From Candidatus Haliotispira prima (GTDB lineage Bacteria > Spirochaetota > Spirochaetia > SP-2023): a DNA stretch of 64,000 nt. The stretch covers positions 1,550,001 to 1,614,000 of the forward strand of contig CP123443.1 in NCBI GenBank assembly GCA_029867005.1, in the 5' to 3' direction. The position numbers and the translations under genes were made by a program. Below are positions 43,026 through 52,036 of the stretch, piece by piece. Position 1 is the stretch's first letter. Every line of letters starts with the position of its first letter. The notes below the pieces were generated by a model. The model saw nothing but the letters and a program-made list of their open reading frames with translations, was not told where the DNA came from and did not search any database.

Positions 43026-46000
43026 TTACTCATCAATGTACCGACTCTCCTCAGCAATTGTCCGTACAGCATCTCTTTCATATCTATCCGCTACACCTTT
43101 CATGGTAACGGCAAATCGCTGGAACCCTTCATTCTCCACGGCCTCGGCTTTGGCTCGAAATTTAGCCGCCAACGCCCTTTCCTGTCCACCGGAGGGATCA
43201 ACCGAATAAAAAACACCACGTGAGTCGAATATACCCCTGCTGAATCCACGACGTATATGCTCGGCTTCCCGGTCATTCAGTGCCGCCGCAACGGCCCGGT
43301 GTATCCACAACCCGTTTGGGTCAGCCGGAACATAAGTCAAAACTTCACCGATACTTATGAGAGCAACTTCCAGATGACCGGATTCCGTACAGAGTTCCTT
43401 TACTCTGCGGAGCCAATCACTGAAATGCTCCTCACTAAACGTTCCGTCTTCTTGGGTACCGGGCGGTTTTTTCCACATACCGAACAGTCGAAAAGCCATT
43501 GTTATAAATGCTTCAGATTCTTCGGAGGGCTCTTCCGGCGGCTGATCTGTATTTTTAGAACGATAGATCCGTTGTATTACCTCGCAGAAAAACTCGGGAT
43601 CGTTGGCCAGCCTCCTTTCAAGGAGTTGGGGCCCGGCTCCATTATCATCAGTCAACAAAAGAAGATATATCCATTCTAATTGAAACAAATCATCTTCGTT
43701 CACGGAAGGGTCAGCCTGAAGAAACTTAATCAGTTTGACAATCTGGTATTCTTTCATTGCATCATCAGACTCATTAGAGGAAGCTGCTGCATTCAAAACT
43801 CGAACACATAAATTGGTATCCATTGGCTGTTTAGAACATAGCATTGTATCGATTGCTGCGTGTGGCCTGCCATATTTAAGAAACTTTTCAGCAGGGATAG
43901 TAATATCATCCCCATCCTGATAAAAATAATTAGGAACACCTGTCCAGTACTCATTTTCATGATGCTGAAGCCATTCAGAGGCGCGACCCCATGTTTCCTT
44001 AGTACATGGTAAACACGCCAAGAATTGGCCGATTTGCGCCGGTGTCCATTCCGATTTATCAATGCTATCGCACCACGCCCAATTTTTGACATAGTAACGG
44101 CCCGGGATAAAACCGCCCACTAATGCCTTATGATTCATGTCTTCTGTATCCAGGAAATGCGGCAAAAAGGTCTCTTCAAATACATCCTCGCCAATCATTC
44201 CCAGCGTGTGCCCCACCAAATAGGGTAAAGCCACGGATTCGGCAAAACAAATGACACCCTCCACACCCTGTTGCTCAAAAATCTTTGATATGGCCGTTTT
44301 ACGACGAGCGATAAGTTTCTTTTGCTGCCCCTCAGAGTCTCCGTCCTCATCGTAGAGATCAAAATCATTGTCATTAAAGAGATGCTGATACAAGTTGAAA
44401 GGATCATTCGGGGCAAGCTGTTCAGTGAGGGCTTCAATTCGGACAATCCATTTATTGGCCAAAACCCATTCAGCATCTGAAAAACGGCGATGTTTATTTA
44501 TCAATTTCCTGAGATGATCCCAAATAGGAAGTCGTTGTTCTTCAGCAAGTTCGGAAATGGGTTGCGATGCAAGAATTTCGATAAGTTGATCCAAAGCCGG
44601 TTGAGGCAATTTGCCAAAATGGTCAACTAATGCAGAGAGCCGGGAAGTATTATACCCGGCAGCCGATACTGCCAGCTCTGCATAAGACGAAACCTCTTCC
44701 AAATATTCCCCATGCGTTACACCTTCTTCCCAATCATCCGGAATGACCTTTCTCCAGCTTGGTTTATGTGAGTATAAAGGAATCCGGAGCTGACCGGGTA
44801 AAAGTTGGATAATCAATTTCCAGGCAACATCCGGACATTCCGTAAGGAGTGTCCGGACGGCCACTTTGCGTTTATCAACAGATGCCAGTGTTTGCGGCAG
44901 CCATGGAAGCAAAATAGTGGCAAGCGAATTTGATGGACGATTGACCCACTGACCACCCGGATCATGGCCGGCAAGTCTACCAAGCACAACACACACACGG
45001 ACCAAGCATTGCTCATCCCAGGCCAGTCCTTCCAAAGCCCAAAGCAAACCGGTCAGGTAATTGCCACCGAGGAGATCCTTACCTTCCAGTGAAAAAAGCT
45101 CATCGTAGGGGCAAAGCCTCAGGTCCAATGCTTGTTCCACCGCCCCGAGAAATCCACCGGGAGCAGCTTCGGCTATAGTGGGTAATAAACGATCCAGACT
45201 ACCCCAGCGAACCCAGTCCGCATCAAACAGAATTTCACGCAAGGCCAACACACAAGTACTTTCCGCCTTTTCTTGCGAACAATGATTGAATACCTCGGGA
45301 AAGCTGCCAATAAGAGCCAGACCTTCAGCTATACCTTTTCGCAAAGCGTAAGAATGGTTCCATACCTTTCCATAAATATTGGCGAAATGCCACTGTTCGA
45401 TTGGTAATTCAAACGCGGGGTCCGCCTCACGTAGCACCCTAACGGCCAACGATTTAAAGGTGTCAAGATTTTGATCCAGGATACGTGATCCAAGCAGGTT
45501 CAAAAGCTTTGTTCGATTGACAACTTTCCAAACACCATTGTTTAATGTTACCGGGCTATCAGCCAAGTGCAGTATATTCTTTTTCTCTTTTGACCATACA
45601 TCATAGTCAGCACCAAGAATTTCTGTTAATGCTTTAACATCACTTTCATTGTTTTCATCCCAACTGCCAACCAGCAAGGCCAAGGACAAAACGTCTGTGT
45701 AGTGAGATTGTGCCCAATCGGTCTTGGAGCTTTCCTTGAACTCTTCCGGCATTTTCTTCCCAGCTTTTTGTCTGAAAACCTCTAAGAGGTCTTCCGGCAA
45801 GTTGTCAGGAGTGATAGTTCCGGCATTCTGATTCCGAATTTGCACAATATCGACAATCCGGGACCAGACCCATCGATGATCTTGTTGTGGAAATTGGGAA
45901 ATGTGAGAATACAATAAAGATAAAACAAATCCGTGTTCTCTCCCTAAATCATACCCGAGTAAATAAAAGTGCCTCAAAAAGTCGTAGAGTTCATCATCTG

Positions 46001-46562
46001 AAATTTTATTACCGCCATTGGCTGCTGCTAAATGATGCCTAATAACGTCCAGCTTTTTGCTCCTGTCTGACGGGCCGAAATTTGCCTGTTCCACATATCG
46101 GAAAAACTCATCAACGTCTTTGGTACGCTTTGCCTGATCTAATAACCACTGAACATTCTTTGTATCCGTAGCACTAAGCGGGCCGGTAATCAATGCGATA
46201 CGATCCTTACCCTTGGTGAAAACCTTTCCATTGTTGAAATCGCTCCATGCGGCCTGCATTACCTCACCAAACTCGGGACTATTTTGTGTAATCGAAATTG
46301 AATGCTTTACTTGCCCGAGAAGTTTTCGTTCTTCTCCATCTTCTCCATTGTTCGGATCTTTAACAAAAACAATAAAATCATCGGTATGAAATCCGTCAAT
46401 TTTCCCTTGCAGCTTAATTTTCGAAATAGGCCCGCAGGGAAGACAAGGGCTATAACCGCCGGTAAGCATTAAAACGACATAGCATGATTGTACATGTGCC
46501 TCAAAATGCGCCCCACCGCCACCGGTAGAAAATGGATTACTTAGTTTTTTTTCTGCTGCCAC
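43026..46562 (-). CDS. Large putative defence protein with Cap4/DUF4297-like nuclease N terminus
   Basis: 1178 residues. The N terminus reads NPFSTGGGGAHFEAHVQSCY, then KLQGKIDGFHTDDFIVFVKD and ERKLLGQVKHSISITQ: a PD-(D/E)XK-like pattern (Glu in GGGGxxFE, Asp-Asp, Gln-x-Lys) as in Cap4/DUF4297-type endonucleases of CBASS and Avs proteins. The remaining 1000 residues are helical with many Leu/Trp and look like an alpha-solenoid; I find no P-loop, so it is not a typical STAND ATPase. It begins 2 bases after the MNT gene. It could be a stand-alone sensor-nuclease that recognises a phage product through the solenoid. The nuclease assignment is moderate, the role inferred. Confidence 0.65.
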   Translation of the reverse strand: MAAEKKLSNPFSTGGGGAHFEAHVQSCYVVLMLTGGYSPCLPCGPISKIKLQGKIDGFHTDDFIVFVKDPNNGEDGEERKLLGQVKHSISITQNSPEFGEVMQAAWSDFNNGKVFTKGKDRIALITGPLSATDTKNVQWLLDQAKRTKDVDEFFRYVEQANFGPSDRSKKLDVIRHHLAAANGGNKISDDELYDFLRHFYLLGYDLGREHGFVLSLLYSHISQFPQQDHRWVWSRIVDIVQIRNQNAGTITPDNLPEDLLEVFRQKAGKKMPEEFKESSKTDWAQSHYTDVLSLALLVGSWDENNESDVKALTEILGADYDVWSKEKKNILHLADSPVTLNNGVWKVVNRTKLLNLLGSRILDQNLDTFKSLAVRVLREADPAFELPIEQWHFANIYGKVWNHSYALRKGIAEGLALIGSFPEVFNHCSQEKAESTCVLALREILFDADWVRWGSLDRLLPTIAEAAPGGFLGAVEQALDLRLCPYDELFSLEGKDLLGGNYLTGLLWALEGLAWDEQCLVRVCVVLGRLAGHDPGGQWVNRPSNSLATILLPWLPQTLASVDKRKVAVRTLLTECPDVAWKLIIQLLPGQLRIPLYSHKPSWRKVIPDDWEEGVTHGEYLEEVSSYAELAVSAAGYNTSRLSALVDHFGKLPQPALDQLIEILASQPISELAEEQRLPIWDHLRKLINKHRRFSDAEWVLANKWIVRIEALTEQLAPNDPFNLYQHLFNDNDFDLYDEDGDSEGQQKKLIARRKTAISKIFEQQGVEGVICFAESVALPYLVGHTLGMIGEDVFEETFLPHFLDTEDMNHKALVGGFIPGRYYVKNWAWCDSIDKSEWTPAQIGQFLACLPCTKETWGRASEWLQHHENEYWTGVPNYFYQDGDDITIPAEKFLKYGRPHAAIDTMLCSKQPMDTNLCVRVLNAAASSNESDDAMKEYQIVKLIKFLQADPSVNEDDLFQLEWIYLLLLTDDNGAGPQLLERRLANDPEFFCEVIQRIYRSKNTDQPPEEPSEESEAFITMAFRLFGMWKKPPGTQEDGTFSEEHFSDWLRRVKELCTESGHLEVALISIGEVLTYVPADPNGLWIHRAVAAALNDREAEHIRRGFSRGIFDSRGVFYSVDPSGGQERALAAKFRAKAEAVENEGFQRFAVTMKGVADRYERDAVRTIAEESRYIDE

Positions 46563-46564
46563 AA

Positions 46565-46891
46565 CTACCTCTCCAAATTCTCCCCATCCCGGCCATCATA
46601 CAACACCACATAAGAACGTTGAATCTCCCGTTGGAAACTCTCCGGCAGCCTGTTCAGCTCAAAAATGTCGATTAGAAAAGGGATATGGCTTTCCCGAACA
46701 GCGGCTTTTAGCTCTCCATAGTCCGCACCTTCCTGCCCAAAATCGACAATCGCCAAATCCAGATCACTGCCGGAGTGGGCCGAACCGTCAACCCTGCTGC
46801 CAAATGCCCATATAACAGACTTCGGGCAAAGATTTTTCACGATCCCTTTCAGCACCGCCAAAGAGCTGTCATCCATAACAATCTCAGCCAT
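46565..46891 (-). CDS. mntA: MNT-domain nucleotidyltransferase antitoxin
   Basis: 108 residues with the minimal nucleotidyltransferase core: VIWAFGSRVDGSAHSGSDLDLAI (Gly31-Ser32, Asp43, Asp45) and IPFLIDIFEL (Asp75). In HepT/MntA systems MNT AMPylates the HEPN toxin. It overlaps the HEPN gene by 8 bases and is followed by the large nuclease-like gene after 2 bases, so the three are probably one operon. Confidence 0.85.
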   Translation of the reverse strand: MAEIVMDDSSLAVLKGIVKNLCPKSVIWAFGSRVDGSAHSGSDLDLAIVDFGQEGADYGELKAAVRESHIPFLIDIFELNRLPESFQREIQRSYVVLYDGRDGENLER

Positions 46892-47300
46892 GGTCTATCA
46901 TTTCTTTCAGTCTGTAGGCATCTTTGATAAAAAGGTCCATAAGAGTCAACGTTTCCTCAGCCAATTTTTGGCCATAGTCATGGGCCGTAGCATTTCGGTT
47001 GTCCCTGTACTCCAACCATCGCTCCACTTCCGGGCTTTCCAATAAGCTGTGCTTTAATGCGTGTCTGTACAGATCCTTATACCTCAACTTGTCCAATTCG
47101 CGTTTACTTGAGAAATATGGAGCCAGTTTCTTCTTCAGCAGCGTACCGCATTGCTCCATAGTCATTTCAAACCCCTTAACCAAAGAGTTTCGGTATAACT
47201 CATATTCAATGGAATTTTCTTCAGCGGTTTGCAGAGATCTGTATGACAGCTCCAAAGTCCGGATACATTTTTCCAAATATTCTGTATTGATTCCATCCAC
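46884..47300 (-). CDS. hepT: HEPN-domain toxin (HepT-like)
   Basis: 138 residues. Helical HEPN/HI0074-type protein with the full motif RNATAHDYG (Arg102-x4-His107-x-Tyr109) and ERWLEYRDNRNATAH preceding. It is the RNase toxin of a HEPN/MNT pair. First gene of the island in the direction of transcription, 66 bases after murC's end. A paralogous pair occurs inside the restriction operon at 35.6 kb, with its MNT fused to HsdS. Confidence 0.85.
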   Translation of the reverse strand: MDGINTEYLEKCIRTLELSYRSLQTAEENSIEYELYRNSLVKGFEMTMEQCGTLLKKKLAPYFSSKRELDKLRYKDLYRHALKHSLLESPEVERWLEYRDNRNATAHDYGQKLAEETLTLMDLFIKDAYRLKEMIDHG

Positions 47301-47366
47301 GACTTATTCTCCCATACCCTGTATGTTCCGGATCACGACATTCCGAACACCCGGCACCCAACAGAC

Positions 47367-49022
47367 TCAAACTCCGACTTGGGTGTGTTTTTTCAGCAGG
47401 GCCAAAGCCAATTCCCGGTTATTCCCCGCACCCATCGTGACAAACAGGTCCCCCGGCCGAAGAATCTGCTCCAAAGTTGCCAGGGCATCCTCCGGTTGCG
47501 GAAAGAAATAAGCCTCCGTTTGGCCCCGCTGCCGCCGGTTGGCATTGACCCCCTGCCACAGAACCCGGCCATCGTAATCCTCACAGCCGGACTCCCGCGC
47601 TGAACCATAAATATCGTGGAGGATCAGAATATCGGCGGCCTCAAAACAGCGGCAAAACTCCTCGTGCAAACTCTTGGTCCGGCTGTAGGTGTGGGACATG
47701 AAGTCCAGCACCAAGCGGTGCTCGGGGTAGAACCGCTTCAAACCGGCCAGCGTTTTGCGCACGGCGGTGGGATGGTGAGCGTAGTCGTCCAAGACCAATA
47801 CGCTGCCGCTGCTCCGGCCCGGGCCTGAAGATTCCGGCGGCCACGCAATTTCTCCCAGCAACTCCGAGCGGCGCGACGCGCCGCGAAAACTTTGCAGGCC
47901 CTTGCTGATATTGCCGTACTCCAAACGCAGAAACCCGGCAAAATCCCGGTGCTGTCCCTGCTCTTCCTGCTGCTGCTGCTCCCATATCCCGCTGTGAAAC
48001 AGCGCGGCCAAAATGCCCAGGGCATTTAAAGCCAAGTGTTCTCCCGGAACTTTCAGCACCAGGGGCAGCTCCGCCAAGCCTTTCAGCCACAACCTTGTTT
48101 CTCCCGCCAAACTTTCGATCCTGTCCACGACAAAATCCCCGGCCGCACCAAAACCATACGGCACAAAACGCTGTTCCCGGCCTTCCTGCGCGCGCCGCAA
48201 TTCGGCGATCAGGCCCTCGGCACCCGGGTCATCGGCACAGTAGACCACCGTGTGGACGCTGCTCTTGGAAATAAACTCCGCAAAACTCTGCTGCATCATC
48301 GAATAGGTCGTGAAAAAATCCTGATGATCCCATTCCAGTGAAGTCAGAAGCACCACGTCCGGCGCGAACTGAAAAAAGTGGTTGCGATATTCGCAGGCTT
48401 CCACCAGCAAGGCCTCCGTGCCCCGGGCCAAATACGCATTGCCCCCCAGATGAGGCGCGCCCGCGCCGGCCAAAGCCGTTGCCGGCGCGTTCAGACTTTG
48501 CACCAGAGTGCTGCCCAACAGGGTTGATGTCGTCTTGCCGTGGGCCCCGATGACCGCAATGCAGCACCGGTACACCCGGGAAATATGGCCCAATGCCTCC
48601 GGGAAGCTGAGCATAATCAGCTCGCCCTTTTGGCAGCGGCGTTGAGCCGCTGCGTATTCCGGATTGGCCTCACCGTATGCCGCCGAATAAATGACCAAAT
48701 CGCATGTCGCGGGCAGATTGGCGGCGGCAAAGCCCTCGCTGTAGGCAATGCCGCCGGCGCGCAACAGTTCGTCTGTGTAGAAATGCTCGGTGACATCACT
48801 GCCGCTGACGTGGTAGCCCAAATGCTGTAGCAACTGCGCCAAGGCACACATGCCGGTGCCTTTGATCCCGATAAAATAAATGTTGGGAGCTGCGGCCTGC
48901 GGGCCGCTCCATTTCCTGCCACTCTCTCCGCTGCCCGCAGAAGGCACGTCCGCCTTGTCCATATTCTCATAACTGAAAATATCCTGCAATTGTTCCCGCT
49001 GTTGTTGTGTCATAGACATCAC
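47367..49022 (-). CDS. murC: UDP-N-acetylmuramate--L-alanine ligase (MurC)
   Basis: 551 residues. Mur ligase motifs: IYFIGIKGTGMCALAQLLQH (nucleotide-binding), SGSDVTEHFYTDELL, CCIAVIGAHGKTTSTLLGS (ATP P-loop), LVEACEYRNHFFQFAP, TSLEWDHQDFF, VPGEHLALNALG, LVLDDYAHHPTAVRKTL, LDFMSHTYSRTKSL and LFVTMGAGN. It adds L-Ala to UDP-MurNAc in peptidoglycan synthesis. Somewhat long (usual 450-490) because of a 40-residue N-terminal extension and a Gln/Glu-rich insert (EQQQQEEQGQHRDF). Mpl, which uses a tripeptide, has a similar scheme and cannot be fully excluded. Overlaps the Cys-rich gene by 4 bases. Confidence 0.87.
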   Translation of the reverse strand: MMSMTQQQREQLQDIFSYENMDKADVPSAGSGESGRKWSGPQAAAPNIYFIGIKGTGMCALAQLLQHLGYHVSGSDVTEHFYTDELLRAGGIAYSEGFAAANLPATCDLVIYSAAYGEANPEYAAAQRRCQKGELIMLSFPEALGHISRVYRCCIAVIGAHGKTTSTLLGSTLVQSLNAPATALAGAGAPHLGGNAYLARGTEALLVEACEYRNHFFQFAPDVVLLTSLEWDHQDFFTTYSMMQQSFAEFISKSSVHTVVYCADDPGAEGLIAELRRAQEGREQRFVPYGFGAAGDFVVDRIESLAGETRLWLKGLAELPLVLKVPGEHLALNALGILAALFHSGIWEQQQQEEQGQHRDFAGFLRLEYGNISKGLQSFRGASRRSELLGEIAWPPESSGPGRSSGSVLVLDDYAHHPTAVRKTLAGLKRFYPEHRLVLDFMSHTYSRTKSLHEEFCRCFEAADILILHDIYGSARESGCEDYDGRVLWQGVNANRRQRGQTEAYFFPQPEDALATLEQILRPGDLFVTMGAGNNRELALALLKKHTQVGV

Positions 49023-49552
49023 AATAGGATTCCTTTCTCTCCCAGAATTTGGCCGAACTTGCCGCCGGTCTTGGGCGCGCGCTCTGCGCCTGCTTCCGGC
49101 CCCTCTCTCTCCGTGTTTGCTCCCAATTTGGCCGTATCTTCAGCACTATCTTGGGCACCTTCTTTAGGGCCACTTTCGGCAGGAGGCAGCAGTTGCCCGG
49201 TGTCCGAGTACATTCCGGTTTTCCGGCCGGCCGGGCCACCGTTTGTGACCCGGTCCTGAAAACGGTTTTTTTCTTCCATAGCTCTTTGGGCATGTTTTTC
49301 CGCAAGGCGATACTGCGGGCAGGCCATACCGGTACTGTTATAGACTTCCACAGCGGGCAAATGATAGCTCTTAAAACTAAAAAACAGGCAGGCATGAGGC
49401 TGGTTCCGGTCCCAAGTCACTTTATGGGACCGACATTTCCGGCAGTCGGGCAGAGCCTTTCGTTCTTTTTGCCGAGTCTCCGAGCCAGTCATCTCCGAGC
49501 CGGCCATTTCAGGGCCGGCCATTTTAGAACCGGCCATTTTAGAGCCGGCCAT
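49019..49552 (-). CDS. Cys-rich small protein with repeated start motif
   Basis: 177 residues from ATG 49552, overlapping the metA stop (TGATG). The first 25 residues are five 5-residue units (MAGSK, MAGSK, MAGPE, MAGSE, MTGSE), each starting with ATG. Next is a conserved Cys block: DCRKCRSHKVTWDRNQPHAC, then FSFKSYHLPAVEVYNSTGMACPQY, matching a widespread small family with CxxCRxxxxTWD...P.GC..FGFKS..LPS..V..SSG..C, probably metal-binding, function unknown. The acidic C-terminal half is not conserved. Encoded between metA and murC with overlaps on both sides. Confidence 0.7.
   Translation of the reverse strand: MAGSKMAGSKMAGPEMAGSEMTGSETRQKERKALPDCRKCRSHKVTWDRNQPHACLFFSFKSYHLPAVEVYNSTGMACPQYRLAEKHAQRAMEEKNRFQDRVTNGGPAGRKTGMYSDTGQLLPPAESGPKEGAQDSAEDTAKLGANTEREGPEAGAERAPKTGGKFGQILGEKGILL
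49480..49552 (-). repeat. 15-bp tandem repeat of start codons
   Basis: Five units of ATGGCCGGCTCTAAA type at the very start of the gene; every unit carries an in-frame ATG, so loss or gain of units keeps a usable start. Confidence 0.85.
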
Positions 49553-50478
49553 CAATGAATATCTTCCAGACGATAGGGCGTTTCCTGATAGACATGGTAG
49601 TTGATCCAGTTGACAAACAACAAAGTGCCGTGGGCCCGCCAATTCATCTGTGGCATCTTTTCCGTGTCATTTTCCGGAAAGTAATTGTACGGAATATCCG
49701 GGTTCAGACTCCGGTCCTGGTCCCGCAAATACTCCTGTCCCAAAGTGCCAATTTCGTACTCGGCATGGCCGGTGACAAATACCTTGCGGCCATTGTTGTT
49801 TTGCAGCAGATACAGCCCGCCCTCGGGCGAGTAGCTCAGCAAAACCAATTGATCCGAGGCCCGGGGGTTGTTTTCGATATCTTCGCGGCGCACTTCCGCA
49901 TGGCGCGAATGGATGGCGTGGAAATAATCGTCAAAACCGCGTGTCAGCGAATAACCGGGGTTCTCCAAATGGTGGCGGTACACGCCCGAGACCTTGCGCG
50001 TTGTCCGGTGCTTGGGTACGCCGTAGAAATGGTACAGTGCCGCCATCGCACCCCAGCAAATGTACAAGGTGGAATACACATGATGCTCCGCCCAGTCGAA
50101 TATCCGGCACAATTCGCTCCAGTAGCTCACATCTTCAAACCGCAGATTTTCCACCGGCGCGCCGGTGACGATCAGGCCGTCAAACTTTCGCGTGCGGATT
50201 TCCTCAAAGGTTCGGTAGAAACTTTCCAGGTGGTCTTTCGATGTATGCTTGGTATCGCGCAGAACGCGCAGAAATTCAATGTTAAGCTGTAGAGGGGTGT
50301 TGGACAGCAGGCGCAACAACTGCGTTTCCGCCACAATCTTCTGTGGCATCAGGTTTAGGATGAGAATATTCATCGGGCGGATATCTTGCCGGGCCGCCCG
50401 ATCCTCCGTTATCACAAAGATATTTTCTTCGATCAGCTTGCTGTATGCCGGAAGCTCTTTATTGATATTTATGGGCAT
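49552..50478 (-). CDS. metA: Homoserine O-acetyltransferase (MetA family)
   Basis: 308 residues from ATG 50478; the family starts MPI(N/K)I, here MPININKELPAYSKLIEENIF. Motifs: RPMNILILNLMPQKIVAETQLLRLL, VTGAPVENLRFEDVSYW, LYICWGAMAALYHFYG (catalytic Cys), and FVTGHAEYE (His and Glu). The Glu in GAPVEN occupies the position where Glu favours acetyl-CoA and Gly favours succinyl-CoA, so the product is predicted to be O-acetylhomoserine. That fits the sulfhydrylase-type gene at 58.6 kb. First step of methionine synthesis from homoserine. Stop overlaps the next gene. Confidence 0.9.
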   Translation of the reverse strand: MPININKELPAYSKLIEENIFVITEDRAARQDIRPMNILILNLMPQKIVAETQLLRLLSNTPLQLNIEFLRVLRDTKHTSKDHLESFYRTFEEIRTRKFDGLIVTGAPVENLRFEDVSYWSELCRIFDWAEHHVYSTLYICWGAMAALYHFYGVPKHRTTRKVSGVYRHHLENPGYSLTRGFDDYFHAIHSRHAEVRREDIENNPRASDQLVLLSYSPEGGLYLLQNNNGRKVFVTGHAEYEIGTLGQEYLRDQDRSLNPDIPYNYFPENDTEKMPQMNWRAHGTLLFVNWINYHVYQETPYRLEDIH

Positions 50479-50760
50479 GAACGCATTCCAGGTCAGGATA
50501 TTTCGTTTCCGGTTCCCCCGGGAACACGGGGTGTCACGAGGCCCGCGCCTACAAGGCTGCGGAGCCGAAACCCCCATATATCAATATTTTCATATCTCCA
50601 TATCGAAACGTGCCGCCATTGTACAAATTTATGCAGCTATGCCAACTTTGGCTGTGTACTCTCCGTACAACAGAGCTTTTGAGCCGTTTCGCAATGGAGG
50701 TTCTCCATTGCCGTCAATCAAGCTCAGGATACCCCGGGCAACACGGCCGGCTGATGCCGG

Positions 50761-51887
50761 TTACTCCGTTACTAATACCGCCTTATTGTTGACATAAAAT
50801 ATAAATTCATTGCCACCAAATCCTGCATCTATACGATGCAAGCTATTAAGATCAAATATTCTCAACATTCCGTCCCAAAGACGTACGCCGGTGCCCGGTC
50901 CGGAGGCTGTCATATTGTATACATCATAGAATAAACCTGTTTCGGATGTACTTGTAATATTGGGAAAAGGTCGTCTGTTGACAGGTGAAGTCGCACTAAT
51001 GTCGTATGTTATGCCGGAATCTACTATTATGCCGGAATCAAGCGAAAATACATAAAACCCACTTGTCTCTATAAAATAATACCTTGTCGGAATGAAATAA
51101 ATTTCAGAAGCCTTGTACTCCATAGCCGGAGAGCTGCTGCCGGCAGCGATTTGGTCATAGAAACGGCTGTATGTTCCCCTTGCAGTGGGGAAGCTTGCCG
51201 GAAAGTCTTCCGTAGTAAATTCCAGTTTCTCTATCGCTGCGCCTGTAGTACCCGTAGCATCGGCTATCTCGTAGAAATGAGCATAGTACTTGGTGTTCGG
51301 GTGTAAAAGCTCCGGTGCGGCGGCAATGGCACGGACAAAGCCTGTCGCTTGCCCGTCAACAGAGACCGTCCGTTTTCCGGTAAACGCAGCCGCAGTCATT
51401 TTATCGGTCATGGACAAATAGACGGTTCTGGGTGTCCCGTCTGTTTTGGTCTTTCGGGTGTAGAAACCCGGCAAGTCCTTCACGCCGGCATAGGCCGGCG
51501 GTTCCGTTTCCCTGCTGACTATAACACCAATTGTTCTTATTCCTTGAGTGCCGTTATCCAATTGTACCAGTCCCTCCCGCATGGAGACCCAGGCCATGGA
51601 GGTGTTTAGGCTTGCCGCAGCAGCGGGAGGTGCCGGGTCTTTACTCTCGATAGAGATCGGGGCACAGCTAAGTAAAGTTACACCAATAAGAAACAGGCAA
51701 AGGAAGGGAAATAAATGGAAGAGAAAAGAATGGAAGGGAAATAAGTAAAAAAGTTTATAATTAGTTGATATACAACGAAGTAAATGCTTACTTTCTAAAG
51801 TAGTGTGATATTGGATATTGGATATTGGATATTGGATATTGTACCGTTTATGCCCATATTAGTCAATATCTTGTTTTGTTCTTTCAT
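50761..51887 (-). CDS. Cassette F: lipoprotein, phase OFF
   Basis: The leader starts at ATG 51887 (MKEQNKILTNMGINGT...) and after a 5-unit CAATATC array reads into TAG. The body, stop at 50761, is in another frame that is open from the array through a hydrophobic segment to lipobox LLSC (Cys near 51666). A linker KDPAPPAAAASLNTS leads to a 280-residue domain beginning MAWVSMREGLVQLDNGTQG, with TPRTVYLSMTDKMTAAAFTG and LHPNTKYYAHFYEI. Gain of one unit (6) or loss of two (3) would switch it on. Member of a four-gene paralogous family (F-I). Function unknown; surface lipoprotein by architecture. Confidence 0.78.
51807..51841 (-). repeat. Heptamer array F: 5 x CAATATC (OFF)
   Basis: Five perfect units. 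Start codon and lipobox frames differ by one. Confidence 0.92.
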
Positions 51888-51924
51888 GAGAGTGATCCTG
51901 CAAAGTGGGATAGTTTCAGACCCA

Positions 51925-51953
51925 ATTGTATATTCGTCCGGATGTTTCGGCAA
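51925..51953 (-). promoter_or_regulatory. Promoter of cassette F
   Basis: Minus strand: TTGCCG (51953-51948), 17-base spacer, TACAAT (51930-51925). Confidence 0.72.
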
Positions 51954-52036
51954 GGCCCCCCTTGCCCCCAAAATGAGGGAGTCAAAAGGAGTCAGCGGAA
52001 GCCTTAACAGCAGAACAAAAATACCGGAGAATACAT

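Noticed and set aside
42830..43081. N-terminal extension of hsdS3
   Set aside because: The added codons overlap the upstream gene and a hairpin; a strong ribosome binding site and the family N terminus support ATG 42829.
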